Assembly: GCA_003993805.1 (NCBI GenBank)
Contig: RSEF01000003.1
Span: 110,330,942 to 110,394,941, forward strand
Source: Himantopus leucocephalus
Taxonomy: Eukaryota; Chordata; Aves; Charadriiformes; Recurvirostridae
Direction: 5' to 3'
Length of the DNA stretch: 64,000 nucleotides
The first letter of the stretch is position 1, and each line of letters begins with the position of its first letter. Positions 25,801-38,008 of the stretch are shown in pieces. The notes beneath the pieces were generated by a model, which made no database searches, was not told the origin of the DNA, and worked only from the letters and a program-made list of their open reading frames with translations. A program made the translations under genes and the position numbers.

Positions 25801-28800
25801 GTAGAATGTCTATCCCAAATTTGGGTACAGAAATCAGCTACATGGTTGAATTTCCTTAGGTTTACCTTAGTTACCTCAAAATCTGTGCATGCATATGCAC
25901 ACATACATGTATCTATTTGTGTTCATATGCAGGATATATAGTCTCTATCAAGATTTATATCAGAAATACTAATCTTGATAACTTGCTTCTGCAATGTCAC
26001 ATACAAAACCCACTCACGCTGCTCAGACAGGATTTTCAAATTAATGCTATGAAGTTGAGCAAGAACATTAACAGCACTGGGGCTGGAAAGTTCCTCTACT
26101 TATTTTGTAAGCCTCATCTCCAAATGTATGCCATGTCATCTTTCCTAACTCATTCATACATGTGTTTGGAAATTTAAAGGAGACAAGTTCTACATCAGAA
26201 GGTTATTGAGAGTGCCTTTACTAAAAGCATCTTCTTAAAACGCATAATACACAAGGTAAGCTGTAGAATTATTTAACCAGTTTAATCCACAGATCATAAA
26301 ATCATAAGAACCATTCTATAAGAAATAGAGCTGAGGGGTTGCTTAGCTGTTAGGCAGTGCTTAACAAAAAGTGAAATATTTGGAGTTCTAAAGTGTGTAT
26401 GAAAATCTTTAACAAACAGGTAAATGCTTAATTTCCACTTTGTTTGCATGAAGTCTGTTGTGAAGTGGTGAAGGCATTGGTAAGTGTCATAGTGCTCATG
26501 TCACAAAGATAAAGTTTAGGTTGTGTTATATGGTGTAGATGAAAATTAGTTCTGACAGTCATTTCTACCTAAGAACATCAATTTACAAACTCATATATCA
26601 AGTGCTGAATCATTTCCCGTAACAGGACCTGATGTAATCCTTACCACCTCCTCCAGTTGATTCTTCCAACATGCCAATCTTTTGTGAAGGTCTTCTCTTG
26701 AACTTCACCCAGTAACCCTAATCTATTTTAAACTTTTTTTTCTTTCTGTTGCACTCAATAAGACAAATGTCAACTGAGTATCAAATTGTCTTCATGGTTT
26801 CATGACACGCGGGGCATGATTCAATATAAGATGCATTTAGATGTCAGGAAGTAGGTGTCTACACTATCTGAGATCCCATTAGGGCCAATGGAGAGCGAAA
26901 GCTTAACTCATTTGCCTAAACCTAGGTCTCCAGTGTCATTTAAAAGGCCCTACATTATCATAAGACAACTGGTCAGGTCTGGAAGTTGTGACACAAGCCC
27001 TTTGGAGAACTGAACTCTCTTAGTTCAGCAGCTGGAGGCCTAGCAGGACACTAAGGCAAATCTGTAGGCACTAGATGCCTGTTTGTAGGCAACTGAACTT
27101 GAGCCCTTATGGTCTGGGATGTCATTCACAAATCTAACATGAAGGCTTTCTGTATTTGCCGCCGTTCACATGGTTCAGTTGGAGGTAGCGATGAAGGAAT
27201 TGATCTGGCATGGAACTGTAGCCCAAGTGCTGAAATCAATTAACCAGGAGCTCTGGGTATGGCCCAAAGGTTACAAAGGTTAAGAAAATGATTTTCCCTA
27301 CCCATGCTACACTTTGGATCGGGCCATCTGTGCATGAAATAGCTTCCAGGATCAGACCTATCATGGCTTTAATATTCACTGCAGATTTAATGAAACTGCT
27401 TCAGCAATATAAACTTGGTTGTAAAATAGAGATTTTAAATCAGCATTTGGTCCTTGCAGTGTTTTATGCATATGATCCACTTATAAACTTTCATTAAGGA
27501 AGCTGGGTTAAAGATGTGAGGCACAGTTTTTATAAGCTTTGTCTCCTTCAAATCTTATAAAAATAAATTTAAGTAGCTTACATATCCCTAAATAAGCTGT
27601 AACAATAGTATAGCACAGTTCAGTTAATTTAGTATGTTAGAAAAAGTTTTCTTGCTGGTTTTCAAAATGTTAGAGTTTTGCCGGATATATCATTACCACC
27701 AAGTTGGTACTGACTTGTGGAGGCTATAAAACAAATAAAGTCATTAAAAATAATTTGAACAAAAGGAGTAACTTGATATCATAATGTCATCCACATTTGG
27801 TTAAAATGACTTATTTTAAAGCTCCCTTTCATCTTACTAAACAGATTTCCAAAGTTAAAAAAAAATGTGATTAATAAATTATCCTCCATAAATCTTATGA
27901 TAACTATGATAGTCTTTGGAGAATTATGAAGCCACATCTGGAAAAAGTATTTTACTGCCTGTAAAACAGCATGCCATGAATTTTACTAGTTCATATTAGT
28001 AAGTAAAATACGGTATATAATTTTTGCATTCATCAGTGTGAGTGCAAAACACATCATTTTCTTCTCCCTAAAACCCTTAGATTTATTTCACAAAGAATGT
28101 TTCTTGTAAAGTTTATAAGGAGCTTGTTTTCTTTTATTCATACAGAGATATTTCTCCCTCATATTAGCTGTAATTTACAAGATGAACTGGAGAGTACCTA
28201 ACATTAGAACAGAAGTAAGTAAACAGTAAGAGTAATAGGGTTCATTTGTTATTATTATTGCACCAAGGCTAAAATGAGCAAGGCCAAGCCACTGAAGAAA
28301 TGCCAGAGCACTAATCAAGAGAGAAAGCAAAGAAGTTCATTTTTCTGCTACGTAATCCAACAATAGCTATTACGTTATTCTTTTTCATTAATGACATTTT
28401 AAAATATATAGATTAGAGTCGCAAGTCATTCAAGATGAGTGGCTGTAATATTTCTGGAATTAAAAACTTGATTAAACTTAAGTATTTCTTAAATAAAATG
28501 AGCAATGTTCTTGTAGAGCCAAGTATGTCCCAGGGAAATATAAAACCCTTTTTATTTCCAAGCAGATGTTTGCAATAAGAAATGGATGGTGAGTGAAAGG
28601 GAAGAACACCATTAAGCTAAGGTAACCCCTAAAGATTTTTATATAGTTCTGCAATCATAGGCTCCATCAGTGATAAATATCACAACAGTGCTTGTAATGT
28701 ACCTGGTTTTATTTATGTGTAGACCCTTGAATATGCTTTACCTCAAGTAATATAATTCGCTTAATGACCATAGAAGAGCTATATTTTAATGCAAATGAAA

Positions 28801-29413
28801 GCGACATAATTTTTGTAACCTGAAAAGGCTCTTTTTGTAAAGATACAATAAATCAGGACAATAACATCTGTAAACATGTTTTGTTTTTGAATAGAAATAA
28901 ATAAAAATCCCAGAGAAATGCTTACTAACAAAATGTATGTGGATTAGATTCTGATAGTCTTCTTTATTGCCAGTGATACTCTCACAATATCAACATTCTG
29001 GAATTATTTGTGTAACATGTTACTCTGACTGATAACATGGATGACATTCTGGCCATAAAATTGCTATTGCAGTAAATCTACCTGTCTTCTGCTCTGGTTT
29101 GAAATGGCCGTTATCTTGTAGGTTTATTACGCTTGTTGTAGCTGATTTTTTTGAATAGTTTAAGCTGAAATGGGCTTGTACCTACTGATGCTGGTTGCCT
29201 TTTCTGAAAACAAAGACTTTAGTTTCTTCTAACTTTCCTCAAGCTTTCCTTTGCTATCCTCCTGTGATCTTGGCAGAGGTTTATGAGAAATGCCAGGGTC
29301 TTTGCACAGCTGTTGTGATGCTGCTGTAGAAAGGGTTGGATAACGTCAAAATCATGTGCCCCCGGACAGACTACTGAGAGTCAGCACCAAGTTAGGGAAC
29401 GGACATTCGAATA
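22845..29413. other. Long AT-rich stretch nearly free of recognisable repeats
   Basis: No gene or clear transposon is seen over 6.5 kb. The part at 26900-26950 carries the word ttgcctaaacctagg, also found at 2329-2343, with related aggcac/gcctg words at 27045-27110, suggesting one decayed repeat family. The interval 27500-29100 is especially AT-rich with few long frames. Nothing directly shows regulatory function. Confidence 0.5.
29409..29413 (+). repeat. Left target-site duplication of the solo LTR
   Basis: The five bases GAATA precede the LTR start (TGTATTGGG). AAATA follows the LTR end at 30682-30686, a 4 of 5 match. A 5-bp duplication is typical for ERVL-type integration. Confidence 0.5.
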
Positions 29414-29862
29414 TGTATTGGGTTTATGTGGCAAGGTTTCGCTGGTGGTGGGGCTGCAGGAGAGGCCACTGCAGGGAGGGGCCATGGGCTGCCCTGTGCT
29501 GGTCACAGCCAGTTCCAGCTGGTTCCAGCCATTTCCAGCCAGTTCCAGCCACCTCTGCAACAGACCCACTGCGCCAAAACTCAGCCAGTCTGGGGAGTGG
29601 GTGGTGCCTCTGGGGAGTTGGTGGTGCTGCTGTGAAAACACATTCAAGAAAGGGCAAATATCACAAGACAGACATAGGAGGAGGGAACAAAAAAGAGTGA
29701 GAAACAAGAGAGGGAATACCACGATCAGAGAAGGAGGAGTAGGAGGTGCTCCAAGAGCCAGAGCAGCTATTTTCTGAAGCCCATGGAGACCCCATGCTCC
29801 GGGGAGCAGGTTTATCCTGAAGGACCACAGCCCAAGGAGGATGTGCATTAGCACGGGTTTAT

Positions 29863-30236
29863 GATAGAATCATAGAATGGTTTAGGTTGGAAGGGACCTT
29901 AANNNNNNNNNNNNNNNNNNNNNNNNNNNNNNNNNNNNNNNNNNNNNNNNNNNNNNNNNNNNNNNNNNNNNNNNNNNNNNNNNNNNNNNNNNNNNNNNNN
30001 NNCCTGCTCTAACAGGTCCATGTCTTTCCTATGTTGGGGGCTCCACAGCTGGACACAGTACTCCAGGTGAGGTCTCACAAAAACAGAGTAGAGGGGCAGA
30101 ATCACCTCTCTTGGCCTGCTGGCCACGCTTCTTCTGACGCAGCCCAGGATACAGTTGGCCTTTTGGGCTGCGATTGCACATTTCCGGCTCATGTTGAGCT
30201 TCTCATCAACCAGCACCCCAGGTCCTTCTCAGGGCT
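29863..30236 (-). mobile_element. CR1 LINE 3' fragment nested in the LTR (contains 100-N gap)
   Basis: On the plus strand the copy begins with atagaatcatagaatgg, the reverse complement of the CR1 3' tail, followed by ttggaagggacctta. After the N gap, minus-strand translation reads through uninterrupted CR1 reverse-transcriptase C-terminal sequence, including [19 protein letters not shown] and RKDMDLLEQ. The 5' end is truncated near 30236, where LTR sequence (gctcatgaaggactg) resumes. The unbroken frame suggests a fairly young insertion. It must be younger than the LTR it interrupts. Confidence 0.9.
29903..30002. other. Assembly gap of exactly 100 N
   Basis: The gap lies within the nested CR1. 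The round length suggests a placeholder of unknown size. By the layout of the CR1 3' end, several hundred bases are expected between the flanking pieces. Confidence 0.95.
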
Positions 30237-30479
30237 GCTCATGAAGGACTGTAGCTGGTGAGAAGGACCCAAGCCGGAGCAGAAGAAAAGTTTGAGGAGA
30301 AAGGAGTAGCAGAGAGAAACTGTTATGCATTGACCACAACCCCCATCCTCCGTCTTCCCTGTGCTGCTGGGGGGAGTGTAAAGGAGCCTGGATTGGTGGA
30401 GTGAAGTTGAGCCTGGTGTTGGAGAAGGAAAAAGTGTTTGGTTTTTTGAACCTCACTACCCAAATCTATTTTAATTAGC

Positions 30480-30485
30480 AATAAA
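30480..30485 (+). terminator. AATAAA polyadenylation signal of the LTR
   Basis: AATAAA occurs in the right half of the solo LTR, about 200 bases before its 3' end and upstream of the conserved gtctgttttgcc box. In retroviral LTRs such a signal directs 3' end formation at the R/U5 border. The related LTR at 21495-22107 has lost it. Confidence 0.6.
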
Positions 30486-30686
30486 TTACTTTTTATCCCC
30501 CGTGTTCAGTCTGTTTTGCCTGCAATGGTAATTGGTAAGCAATCTCCGAGTCTTTTTCTTGACCCACAAGCTTTCTCATCCAATTTCCTCCCTGCTTTGT
30601 CCCAGTGAGGCATGGTGAGAGAGACAAGTGAGTGAGCAGCTGGGTGGGTGTTTGGCTGTTAGCCAAGGTTATCTCACCACAAAATA

Positions 30687-31149
30687 GCATAACAGTCAAC
30701 CATTAGAAGCTACATACATAAATAGACTGGTACAGTGCAAACCATACGCAACAAATCCTTACTTTTATAGCACGGACATATATCTGTGTTAGCTTCATTC
30801 TCACAAAGTTATTCCAAAGTGAATGTAACCCATTTTGAAAGACATTTACAAAATTTGCATGAAATCATCAAACAATTTTCTGTCTGAATTCCAGCATATA
30901 AATTGTCTTGAAAAAATATCAGTGTGAAAGATTTCTCTGTATCTACAAGCCTCTCCCTTTATCATCAAGATGCAGGAAATGCCTGCTCTCACTCTGCAAA
31001 CTCTGGATCACGTAAGAAAGAAAAATCAGCTGCACAAACTAGCCAGAAAGCATCAGCATGGAAAAGACCTTAGAGACTATAGGGGAGTACAAAACCTATC
31101 CGTTGCTCTTTGATGCTACTGGAAAAAAAGACAACTCTCATTTGGGAGT
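30687..31149. other. AT-rich DNA with a possible CR1 3' end remnant
   Basis: The phrase tggaaaagaccttagagact at 31061-31080 resembles the minus-strand form of an old CR1 3' untranslated end (ttggaaaagaccttaaagatc). It is only about 50 bases long. The rest is unrecognised. Confidence 0.4.
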
Positions 31150-31470
31150 GTGATAACAGGAGTGTTGCCTCCGAGACAGAGAAGATAATTATTCCATTCT
31201 ACTCAGCACCAGGGAAACCTCAGATGGAGTACTCTGCCCAGTTTCAGCACCACATTTAAAGAAACATGTAGACATATTGGAAAGAGTCCAAAGGTGAGCA
31301 AAAAACCAAGGGATCAAGAAAACATGACCTCTGTGGAAATGCAAAAAGAACTGCTTTTTTAAAAGGAAAGATTGCAGTTGAGTGGAGTGGGACGTGAACT
31401 GGTGACATGATAAGATATATAAAGGACCTAGGAAGAGAAAGATTATGAGCTTTTTTCTATGCCTTTCATA
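31150..31470 (+). mobile_element. Ancient CR1 LINE fragment, plus strand
   Basis: A plus-strand frame encodes EKIIIPFYSAPGKPQMEY, a degraded version of the CR1 [18 protein letters not shown] region. It is followed by relics of the downstream part (around ERVQRRA and the GDMI...YIKD region) in shifted frames with stops. It is far more decayed than the minus-strand copies nearby, so it belongs to an older CR1 subfamily. Confidence 0.7.
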
Positions 31471-33106
31471 AGCAGGATAAGAATAAATTGACAATTTAGG
31501 AAAGAGGAAATTATAATTTGATAACAGAAAACCTTTCAAACTAAAAGAATAGTTAAGCTCTAGTAAATGGTTAACTAATAAAATTGTTGAAAGTCCAGAA
31601 AACTTTCTAATTACCATTGCATAGGGATAAGACTGGGAAAAGGGTCTTGATGATTCATGGCTCTATTACAGCTGTAACTTTTAATGATCCCTAAATTTGT
31701 CTCTTTGAAAACTGGTGCCATGTACTACAGGTATGAATTCTAGTATGGAATTGACTAGGGATAAAAACTGGGCTATGACTTTGCTCTAGAATACTCAGTT
31801 CTTTAAATCTAATATACAATGGGTGGATTTATATTAATGTTTTAGTGCACTGAATGGGTTCTTAAGTGCAAATTTGTCTTGCCAACTGCTGTCTTATGAT
31901 ATAAACTTAAATGCACACCTGGGTCACTTGAAGTAGTTACCTTCCTGGTGTATCTTAATTTGCAGTCGTTCCTAGAGGCACTATTGAGAGTATCCACATG
32001 TAGTGTAGATGCCTGATCCTTCAGTATTTAGCTTCCCATGCATGCATAGTGTGTGACCGGTACCAGTAACTGGCATGAACTACATTGCTGGTAAAGACAT
32101 GGTATGGAGACATCCTGCTAGAGCCATAATGGGTAGCAGTGAACCAAATCCCTGTTCTCTGGTCTTTGTGCTGCACGAGTCAGGAATGTGGATGCATCCA
32201 ATGTCCAAAACTTAATATGAAGTTTTACACATGTGAGGTCAGTGCATGTTACCAGGACTTACTCAGGAAGGGTTATAGAAGATGGCCTTTTGAGTAATCC
32301 TATCATGATTTCATTGTGAGGGTGATTATTCTTGTCTATTTACCTAAATGCCTCTTGCCAATCCAATCCAAAAATAAGTCCATATATACTTCTTTCCAAA
32401 ACTCTTGTGTGAGAAGTGACTGACTTTTGTAATTTTGTTATTTTTTTAGTGTAAAAAACAATGGATTTGAGATATTTAAAAAATTGTTATGGTGGTGTTT
32501 TCTTCTGGTTTTTCTAACCAGTGTTAAACTGGCTGTGATTGAATGAATTTTGAAATATTTTAAACCAATATTCCCTTCTTACACATCCTGTTCTTTTAAC
32601 AGGCTAACTCCAGTTGTGTGATGCTGTTTCAAGGTGGAATAAAGTTGCTTTGTTCTTTTCCTGGTGTATCAGTATTTCAGTGAAGCAGCAAATGATTCCA
32701 TGCATATGTACACTGTCCGCTTTATGCAGGCAGAGTCTTGCAGCAAAATAAAAGCACATAGAAATGACTGTGGTGGAAGCGATGATTCCCTCAGCATCAG
32801 AGCAATGTGTCTGTTCTTGGCATAGACAACATCTTTGAAATATGGAGTAACTGTGCATTGAGTATGCGTTTGGTCAAATTATCTAATTGTTTGCCTATTT
32901 CTAGTAAATATGCTAGTAAATTAAACATAATTCAGTAACAGATTTTTCTTTCAGTAACAACACTTCTTTTATAATTGCAAAGAAAATGTCTTCTAAGTGT
33001 AATTTATAAACTCATTCTAGGCAGCACTGGTAATGGGGGACATTAGCTTGGATTCCCCTCCTAATAATAATTCCTCTTCCAACCAATCAACTGTGTAGCC
33101 ACCGGT
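31471..33106. other. AT-rich DNA without recognisable genes
   Basis: No feature was recognised. Frames are short, the largest being 84 codons on the minus strand at 32604-32858, and match no known family. Confidence 0.5.
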
Positions 33107-33415
33107 GTTCCGGTGTCTCACCACCCTCATAGTGCAATTTTTTTCCTAATATCTAATCTAAATCTACCCTCTTCCAGTTTGAAGCCATTACCCCTTGTAA
33201 CTACATGCCCTTGTAAAATGTCCCTCTCCAGCTTTCTTGTAGGCCCCCTTCAGATTCTGGAATACCACTATAAGGTCTCCCTGATCTTCTCTTCTCCAGG
33301 CTCAACAATCCCAACTCTCTTAGCCTGTCTTCATAGCAGAGGTGTTCCAGTGCTCTGATCATCTTTGTGGCCCTCCTCTGGAACCACTCCAACAGGTCCA
33401 TGTCCTTCTTATGTT
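33107..33415 (-). mobile_element. CR1 LINE fragment, minus strand, truncated at both ends
   Basis: Minus-strand translation reads [20 protein letters not shown] and continues through [13 protein letters not shown], the conserved CR1 C-terminal region. After this the frame is lost through small deletions. The plus-strand text ttccggtgtctcaccaccctca matches the same part of the CR1 at 54917-56330. The octamer 3' tail is absent, so both ends are truncated. Confidence 0.85.
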
Positions 33416-36400
33416 TCGACCAGTTCTGAGGAGAAACAAATTACATCTTCAGGGAACTCTCTGACCAAAGGTACTTCTGAAAAGAATAAAGTCAATGGAT
33501 ATCTGGTAACTGAAAGAGATACTACTAGTGAGGACAGAAACATAAGGGAGTCACAGATAAGAAATGCAGAGTTAGCTGGGAAAACCCATCATGGAGTATG
33601 CTAATATCCACTTCTGTCCATGTCCTCTACTTCTTGGGTGCAATTGTGTTTCCTGTGTTACTGGCCAGCAGCTTTACTAGTTTCACTGCTAGCCAGTAAA
33701 TGGAATTAGTAACACACCTTGGCTTGTAAATGACTGTCCCAGACTCTATTCTCTACCTTAAGGTGAACCAGTACAGTTTGACAATGTGCACAACATTAAA
33801 CTCCTTTACTCTCCAAAACATATCAGCTCCATACAAACTACTCATTCAGTGTGGCCCTTGGCCTGAGTTAACCACTGCACTGTGCCGAGAGTTGTTTGAC
33901 AGAGGGAGTATCGGTTGGTCCAAGTGAAAAGGTCACCAGCAACCAGTCTGACATTTTTAACAGTACTGACAGTTGAGTTCCAGGTCTTAGCAATGTTCTC
34001 TGGTATCGTTTAACTTACTAGTATAAATGAGGCCAGCACATTCTGGGTTAATAGAGACTGGCAATTAAGACTGCAACTCTGTCTCTTCAAAAGCATCCGT
34101 ACAAATTCAGAACATAATGTTCTGAATGCCTGGAAGAAAAGGAGTTTGGTCATCACTTGTCTTCCTGAAGAGCAGAATGAACAACCCTCCGTTGTACATC
34201 ACAGGGCCAGGCTAACTGCGATTAAGAGGGTACCTATTTATCTCAAGCTGTCAAAGTGGTCTTAATTTCACTGTACTTTTTCTTCTCCTGTGAATGGGGA
34301 CAATAGTCCTCCAGCTCAGATACTTGTTCTGAGGGTAAATATGTAATAGCCAATCACATAGTCAGGTGCTATTGTCAAGTTTTCCATTAGAACTAAGGCA
34401 GAGAGACTGTGAGATACCATCACTTAAAATAAACATGGATTCATAGAAATGTCTCTTGTTTGGAGAGCCACTGTTAATATGGACAGAACTTTTATGTCTA
34501 TGAAGACTTATGGGGATTAAGTCTTCTTGTTTGTTTGTTTCTTTTAAGCAACATCATTTAACTTCTCAGCCTGTCTCTTTTGGTTGAAATTAAGATATTG
34601 CCATGGTACTTGTAAAAGATGCATTAAGTGATTTTTCCCCCATTTTACATGTATTTTAAAATCACTCTGTACTCCTAGGCCGCAAGTAGTTCTGATTTAA
34701 ATACGTAAAATAAAATATTGCTTGGTTTCTGCTATTGTTCAGCCACAAAAAAACACTCTAAGAAGCAAGAGACATGACGCTGAAAAATATTGATGATACC
34801 GATCCTCTGGTTATTCTAAAAAGTTTTCCTGTGTTTAACTTTCCCATCTCTTTGCACAGAAAATCATAACATATCTCTGGGCTTGTAAAACTCCTGGAAC
34901 TCAAGAGACAGCTAGTGCCATTGATTTGATGATGTGTGAGACTCAAAACCTGACATTTTTCTAGGATAGCAAGATGGATAATTTAGGTTTTTTGTTCTCA
35001 GTTTCCACATTCTTATAAACACAAAAATGATTTGTTTAAACAGTATTGTTACAAAATACACTGCAAGCTCTTTCAAAGTGTATTTTTTGGAGGAGCCATG
35101 TGGGGCAATTGCTTTTGTCAGAAATACCTCTTTAATTTGGAATTTAAAGCACCAAGAACAATAAAGATGATGTGTCCCAACCAGAGGCGGAACTGGTGGG
35201 AGAGTCACAGGTCAGCACAGCTACATGGAGTTCAACCACATTAATTTGGGCAGGAAAATGTGATCACCTGTCACTTCCTCACCTGCAACACCAGAGAGGT
35301 GAGTTTACCATTTTCTAAACTTACCATTAGTGCAATGAAAATGTAAGGGAAACCAGTCATTGGTACTACTCAGGAAACATGACCTCCAAAAGAATAAAGA
35401 TACTAAATGAAAGTCCATAACTCCAGGCATTCATCTTGATACTGGAATTTTTTTTCCTAATTTCACCTCTAGAAAGTGTTGCAAGAATTTGTGGTTTGAA
35501 CTACCTAAAAATCTGGGCTAGACCACTGTGAAGCTATGTGCATAGATACTTCCAGACTATTTCTTCTGTTTTGAACTTCAGGAGAATCACTTCTGTGTTA
35601 GAACATATGAGTCTCAGATAATCTTTTCTGCTTCCTTCAGTGCACCAGAGCACCAGCACTTTCCAAGGGAAAGGTAAAACCCACTGCATTTTATTTTCCT
35701 AGAATCATAATTATGAGATTTATTTTATGAATTATGATTAAAATATATATTTATATATAAACCATTAAAATAACCACTAGGTAGATTTGATAAAAAATAT
35801 TAGGCAAATTTTCAAGAAACAAAATGTATTTCCTTCTAAATGCTTTATATGGTTTTTGTCTTTTGATGAAATGTTTCCAGCTGTTTTTTCCTTCTTCACA
35901 CAAGAAAAATAACTTTCTCTCATTTACACATTTTTTTTTACTGTCAGGAAACCGGTGGTGAAAAGAAGCATATGAAGAAAAAAGGTGAGAAAGCAGAAAA
36001 AAGGAAGAAAAGTCTTAAAAACTGAAGGTGAATAATAACTCAAAGTAGAAAAAAAGAATTGAGAAAGTGCTAACTTCCCAGGTCCAAAACGTGGAGCATT
36101 TGAACAAACGCCTTCCACGTTGCCACAGCTCAGACAAACCAGAACATGAAGATGGCATTAGTGACTCTAAAAGATGTCTCCTCACGGTCGTGGCCACAGG
36201 AAAGCTCTCCATGCTTTATGAGCTGGGCTTTTCCTGTTTTGCCATGGTGAATCTCCCTCATGACCCAGAAGGAGAAATGGCTCCAACTGCTTCTCTCTGA
36301 CTCCTCAGAGTGCAAATCATCCTCCCCACGTTTTTCAGAACTCAAAGACAGAAGTCTTAATGGAGTCCATTCTGATTATTCTTCTTTTGATGCAATGAAA

Positions 36401-37890
36401 CTGGTTAGGCTGGTTAGTCTGACTGCAGTATGTTGACATGCAGCCTTAAGTGTCATTCCCAGTGGCGCTACCACCAACACATACATTGCCTCCAAATGAA
36501 GCAGCCCAGTTGAAAATAATAATAATATTAGCATTAACTTTAGTAACACTGAATGTAACTAATATTCTTGTTGCTTGGAGGTTCTGTCTGATGTCTTTCT
36601 AAGGCAGTGTAGTCAGACTGATTCATTGAAAAATGTCTCTTTCTCCTCCAGGCTCTGAGGAAATTGCATCCCTTCCTCCTGAGGGGAGAAGGAGGAGAGG
36701 TGTCAGCGAACGGTATGTTTGCAACCTCATTAAAGGCTTCATCTGAAACGGAGTGAGGCAAAATTTCCAGCTGGCACAGCGTACAGATGCCACCTTCCTG
36801 AGGTCAGAGATAGCATGAGTGCCTCAGCTCCTCCAGTGGCCATCAGTCAGATCCAGGGCTGAATTAGTCTTTGATTTTAATTTTTAATCACTTTCTAGCT
36901 ACACAAAAAGTTAAACTGCAGTCCCTGAACACACACTAATTAGCATCACGGGTCTGGGGCAAAGCTGCTGTCACAGACCAGGATAAGAGATTTGAAGAAC
37001 ATCCTAAAGTCTTCCTCTTAAAGACAGTCTTTCCACCAAGAAGGCTATAACCATGTGAACACCCTTCTTTATTCCTAAACCTCATGTCATTCCTGCTTCC
37101 CAATCGCCAACCTCAAGTAGACATTTAATGCTACAAGAAAAGGTGTGTCAGATGCTTCATGAACTCCAGCGAGAACCTTTCTGTTCAGGATGAGTGACTT
37201 GCAAACACTGCAGCAATGAGTGACAAATTAAAACTGTAAGATGAATAGACAGACTTCTGCTGCAAAAGCATTGGAAAACACCATTATTTAATGCAGTAAG
37301 TCTAAATAAGTGTAACACTGAGATAGGATTATAAAGTAATTCCTGAAGTTGCCTGGCAGATATTTAACTACACAATTTGTTCATACCATCAAAGGGTAAA
37401 ATTTCCACTACGTCAGTAAGGAAACGGTGTAATGTCTATCTTGAAATAGAAAAAATAGTATGACAGTGCTCCTGACAGCTGAGAAATAAGGATTTGGACA
37501 GGAACCATCAGCACTACAACCATGAGCTACTGAAGCTGGAAGAGGTAAGCTAAACCTCTTTCCTTTTCTATGGTTATGAGAGGTGTATTTCCCTGTCAGA
37601 CACAGAGAGGGATCTTCAAAGATCACTCATCCCATTACCCTGAGACAACATATGAGCAGAGAAGAGAAGGTGAGATTCCAGGAGTGTTCTGCATTTAATT
37701 TCTCTAAAAGTCTATATAGTAAATCTCATTTATTCACCTTGATTATGCAAACTCTTGTCACGGGTGAAGTATTTTCCATGGTTTCAAGAACACTGGTTGT
37801 CTTTAGGTATGTGGTGAAGGTGCTTCAGGCTCTATGATGGCTGATCAGTTTTCCCACTATTCATTGATCAGTATTGTATCAGGTTTATTC
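33416..37890. other. AT-rich DNA without recognisable genes
   Basis: Nothing assignable was seen. An AT-only stretch with alternating TA lies near 35735-35760. Frames at 33365-33604 and 36067-36300 are unrecognised and lack splice or start support. Confidence 0.5.
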
Positions 37891-38008
37891 TCTCCTCTCC
37901 TCTCCTCTCCTCTCCTCTCCTCTCCTCTCCTCTCCTCTCCTCTCCTCTCCTCGTTTCTCGTTTCTCGTTTCTCGTTTCTCGTTTCTCGTTTCTCGTTTCT
38001 CGTTTCTT
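37891..38008 (+). repeat. Compound microsatellite (tctcc)12 then (gtttctc)7
   Basis: Twelve perfect tctcc units occupy 37891-37950. After the two bases tc, seven perfect gtttctc units occupy 37953-38001, followed by one imperfect unit to 38008. The whole tract is pyrimidine-rich apart from one G per heptamer. Frames read across it on both strands are artefacts of the repeat. Confidence 0.97.

Larger units (their letters stand above)
29414..30681 (+). mobile_element. Solo ERVL-type LTR, split by a CR1 insertion
   Basis: The element starts TGTATTGGGTTTATG and ends CTCACCACA, with TG...CA termini. It consists of about 450 bases on each side of a nested CR1. The left half has a GC-rich segment with a loose 10-bp subrepeat (agttccagcc and variants, about 29500-29552). 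The right half has the aacccccatc...gttgagcctgg...gtctgttttgcc...caatctcc series shared with the LTR at 21495-22107. No internal retroviral sequence or partner LTR adjoins, so it is a solo LTR from homologous recombination. The antisense and sense frames here (up to 157 codons) are not genes. Family assignment rests on memory of avian LTRs and the 5-bp duplication. Confidence 0.8.

Noticed and set aside
29381..29854. 157-codon minus-strand frame and overlapping plus-strand frames
   Set aside because: They lie almost wholly in the GC-rich left half of the solo LTR, where stops are rare in all frames.
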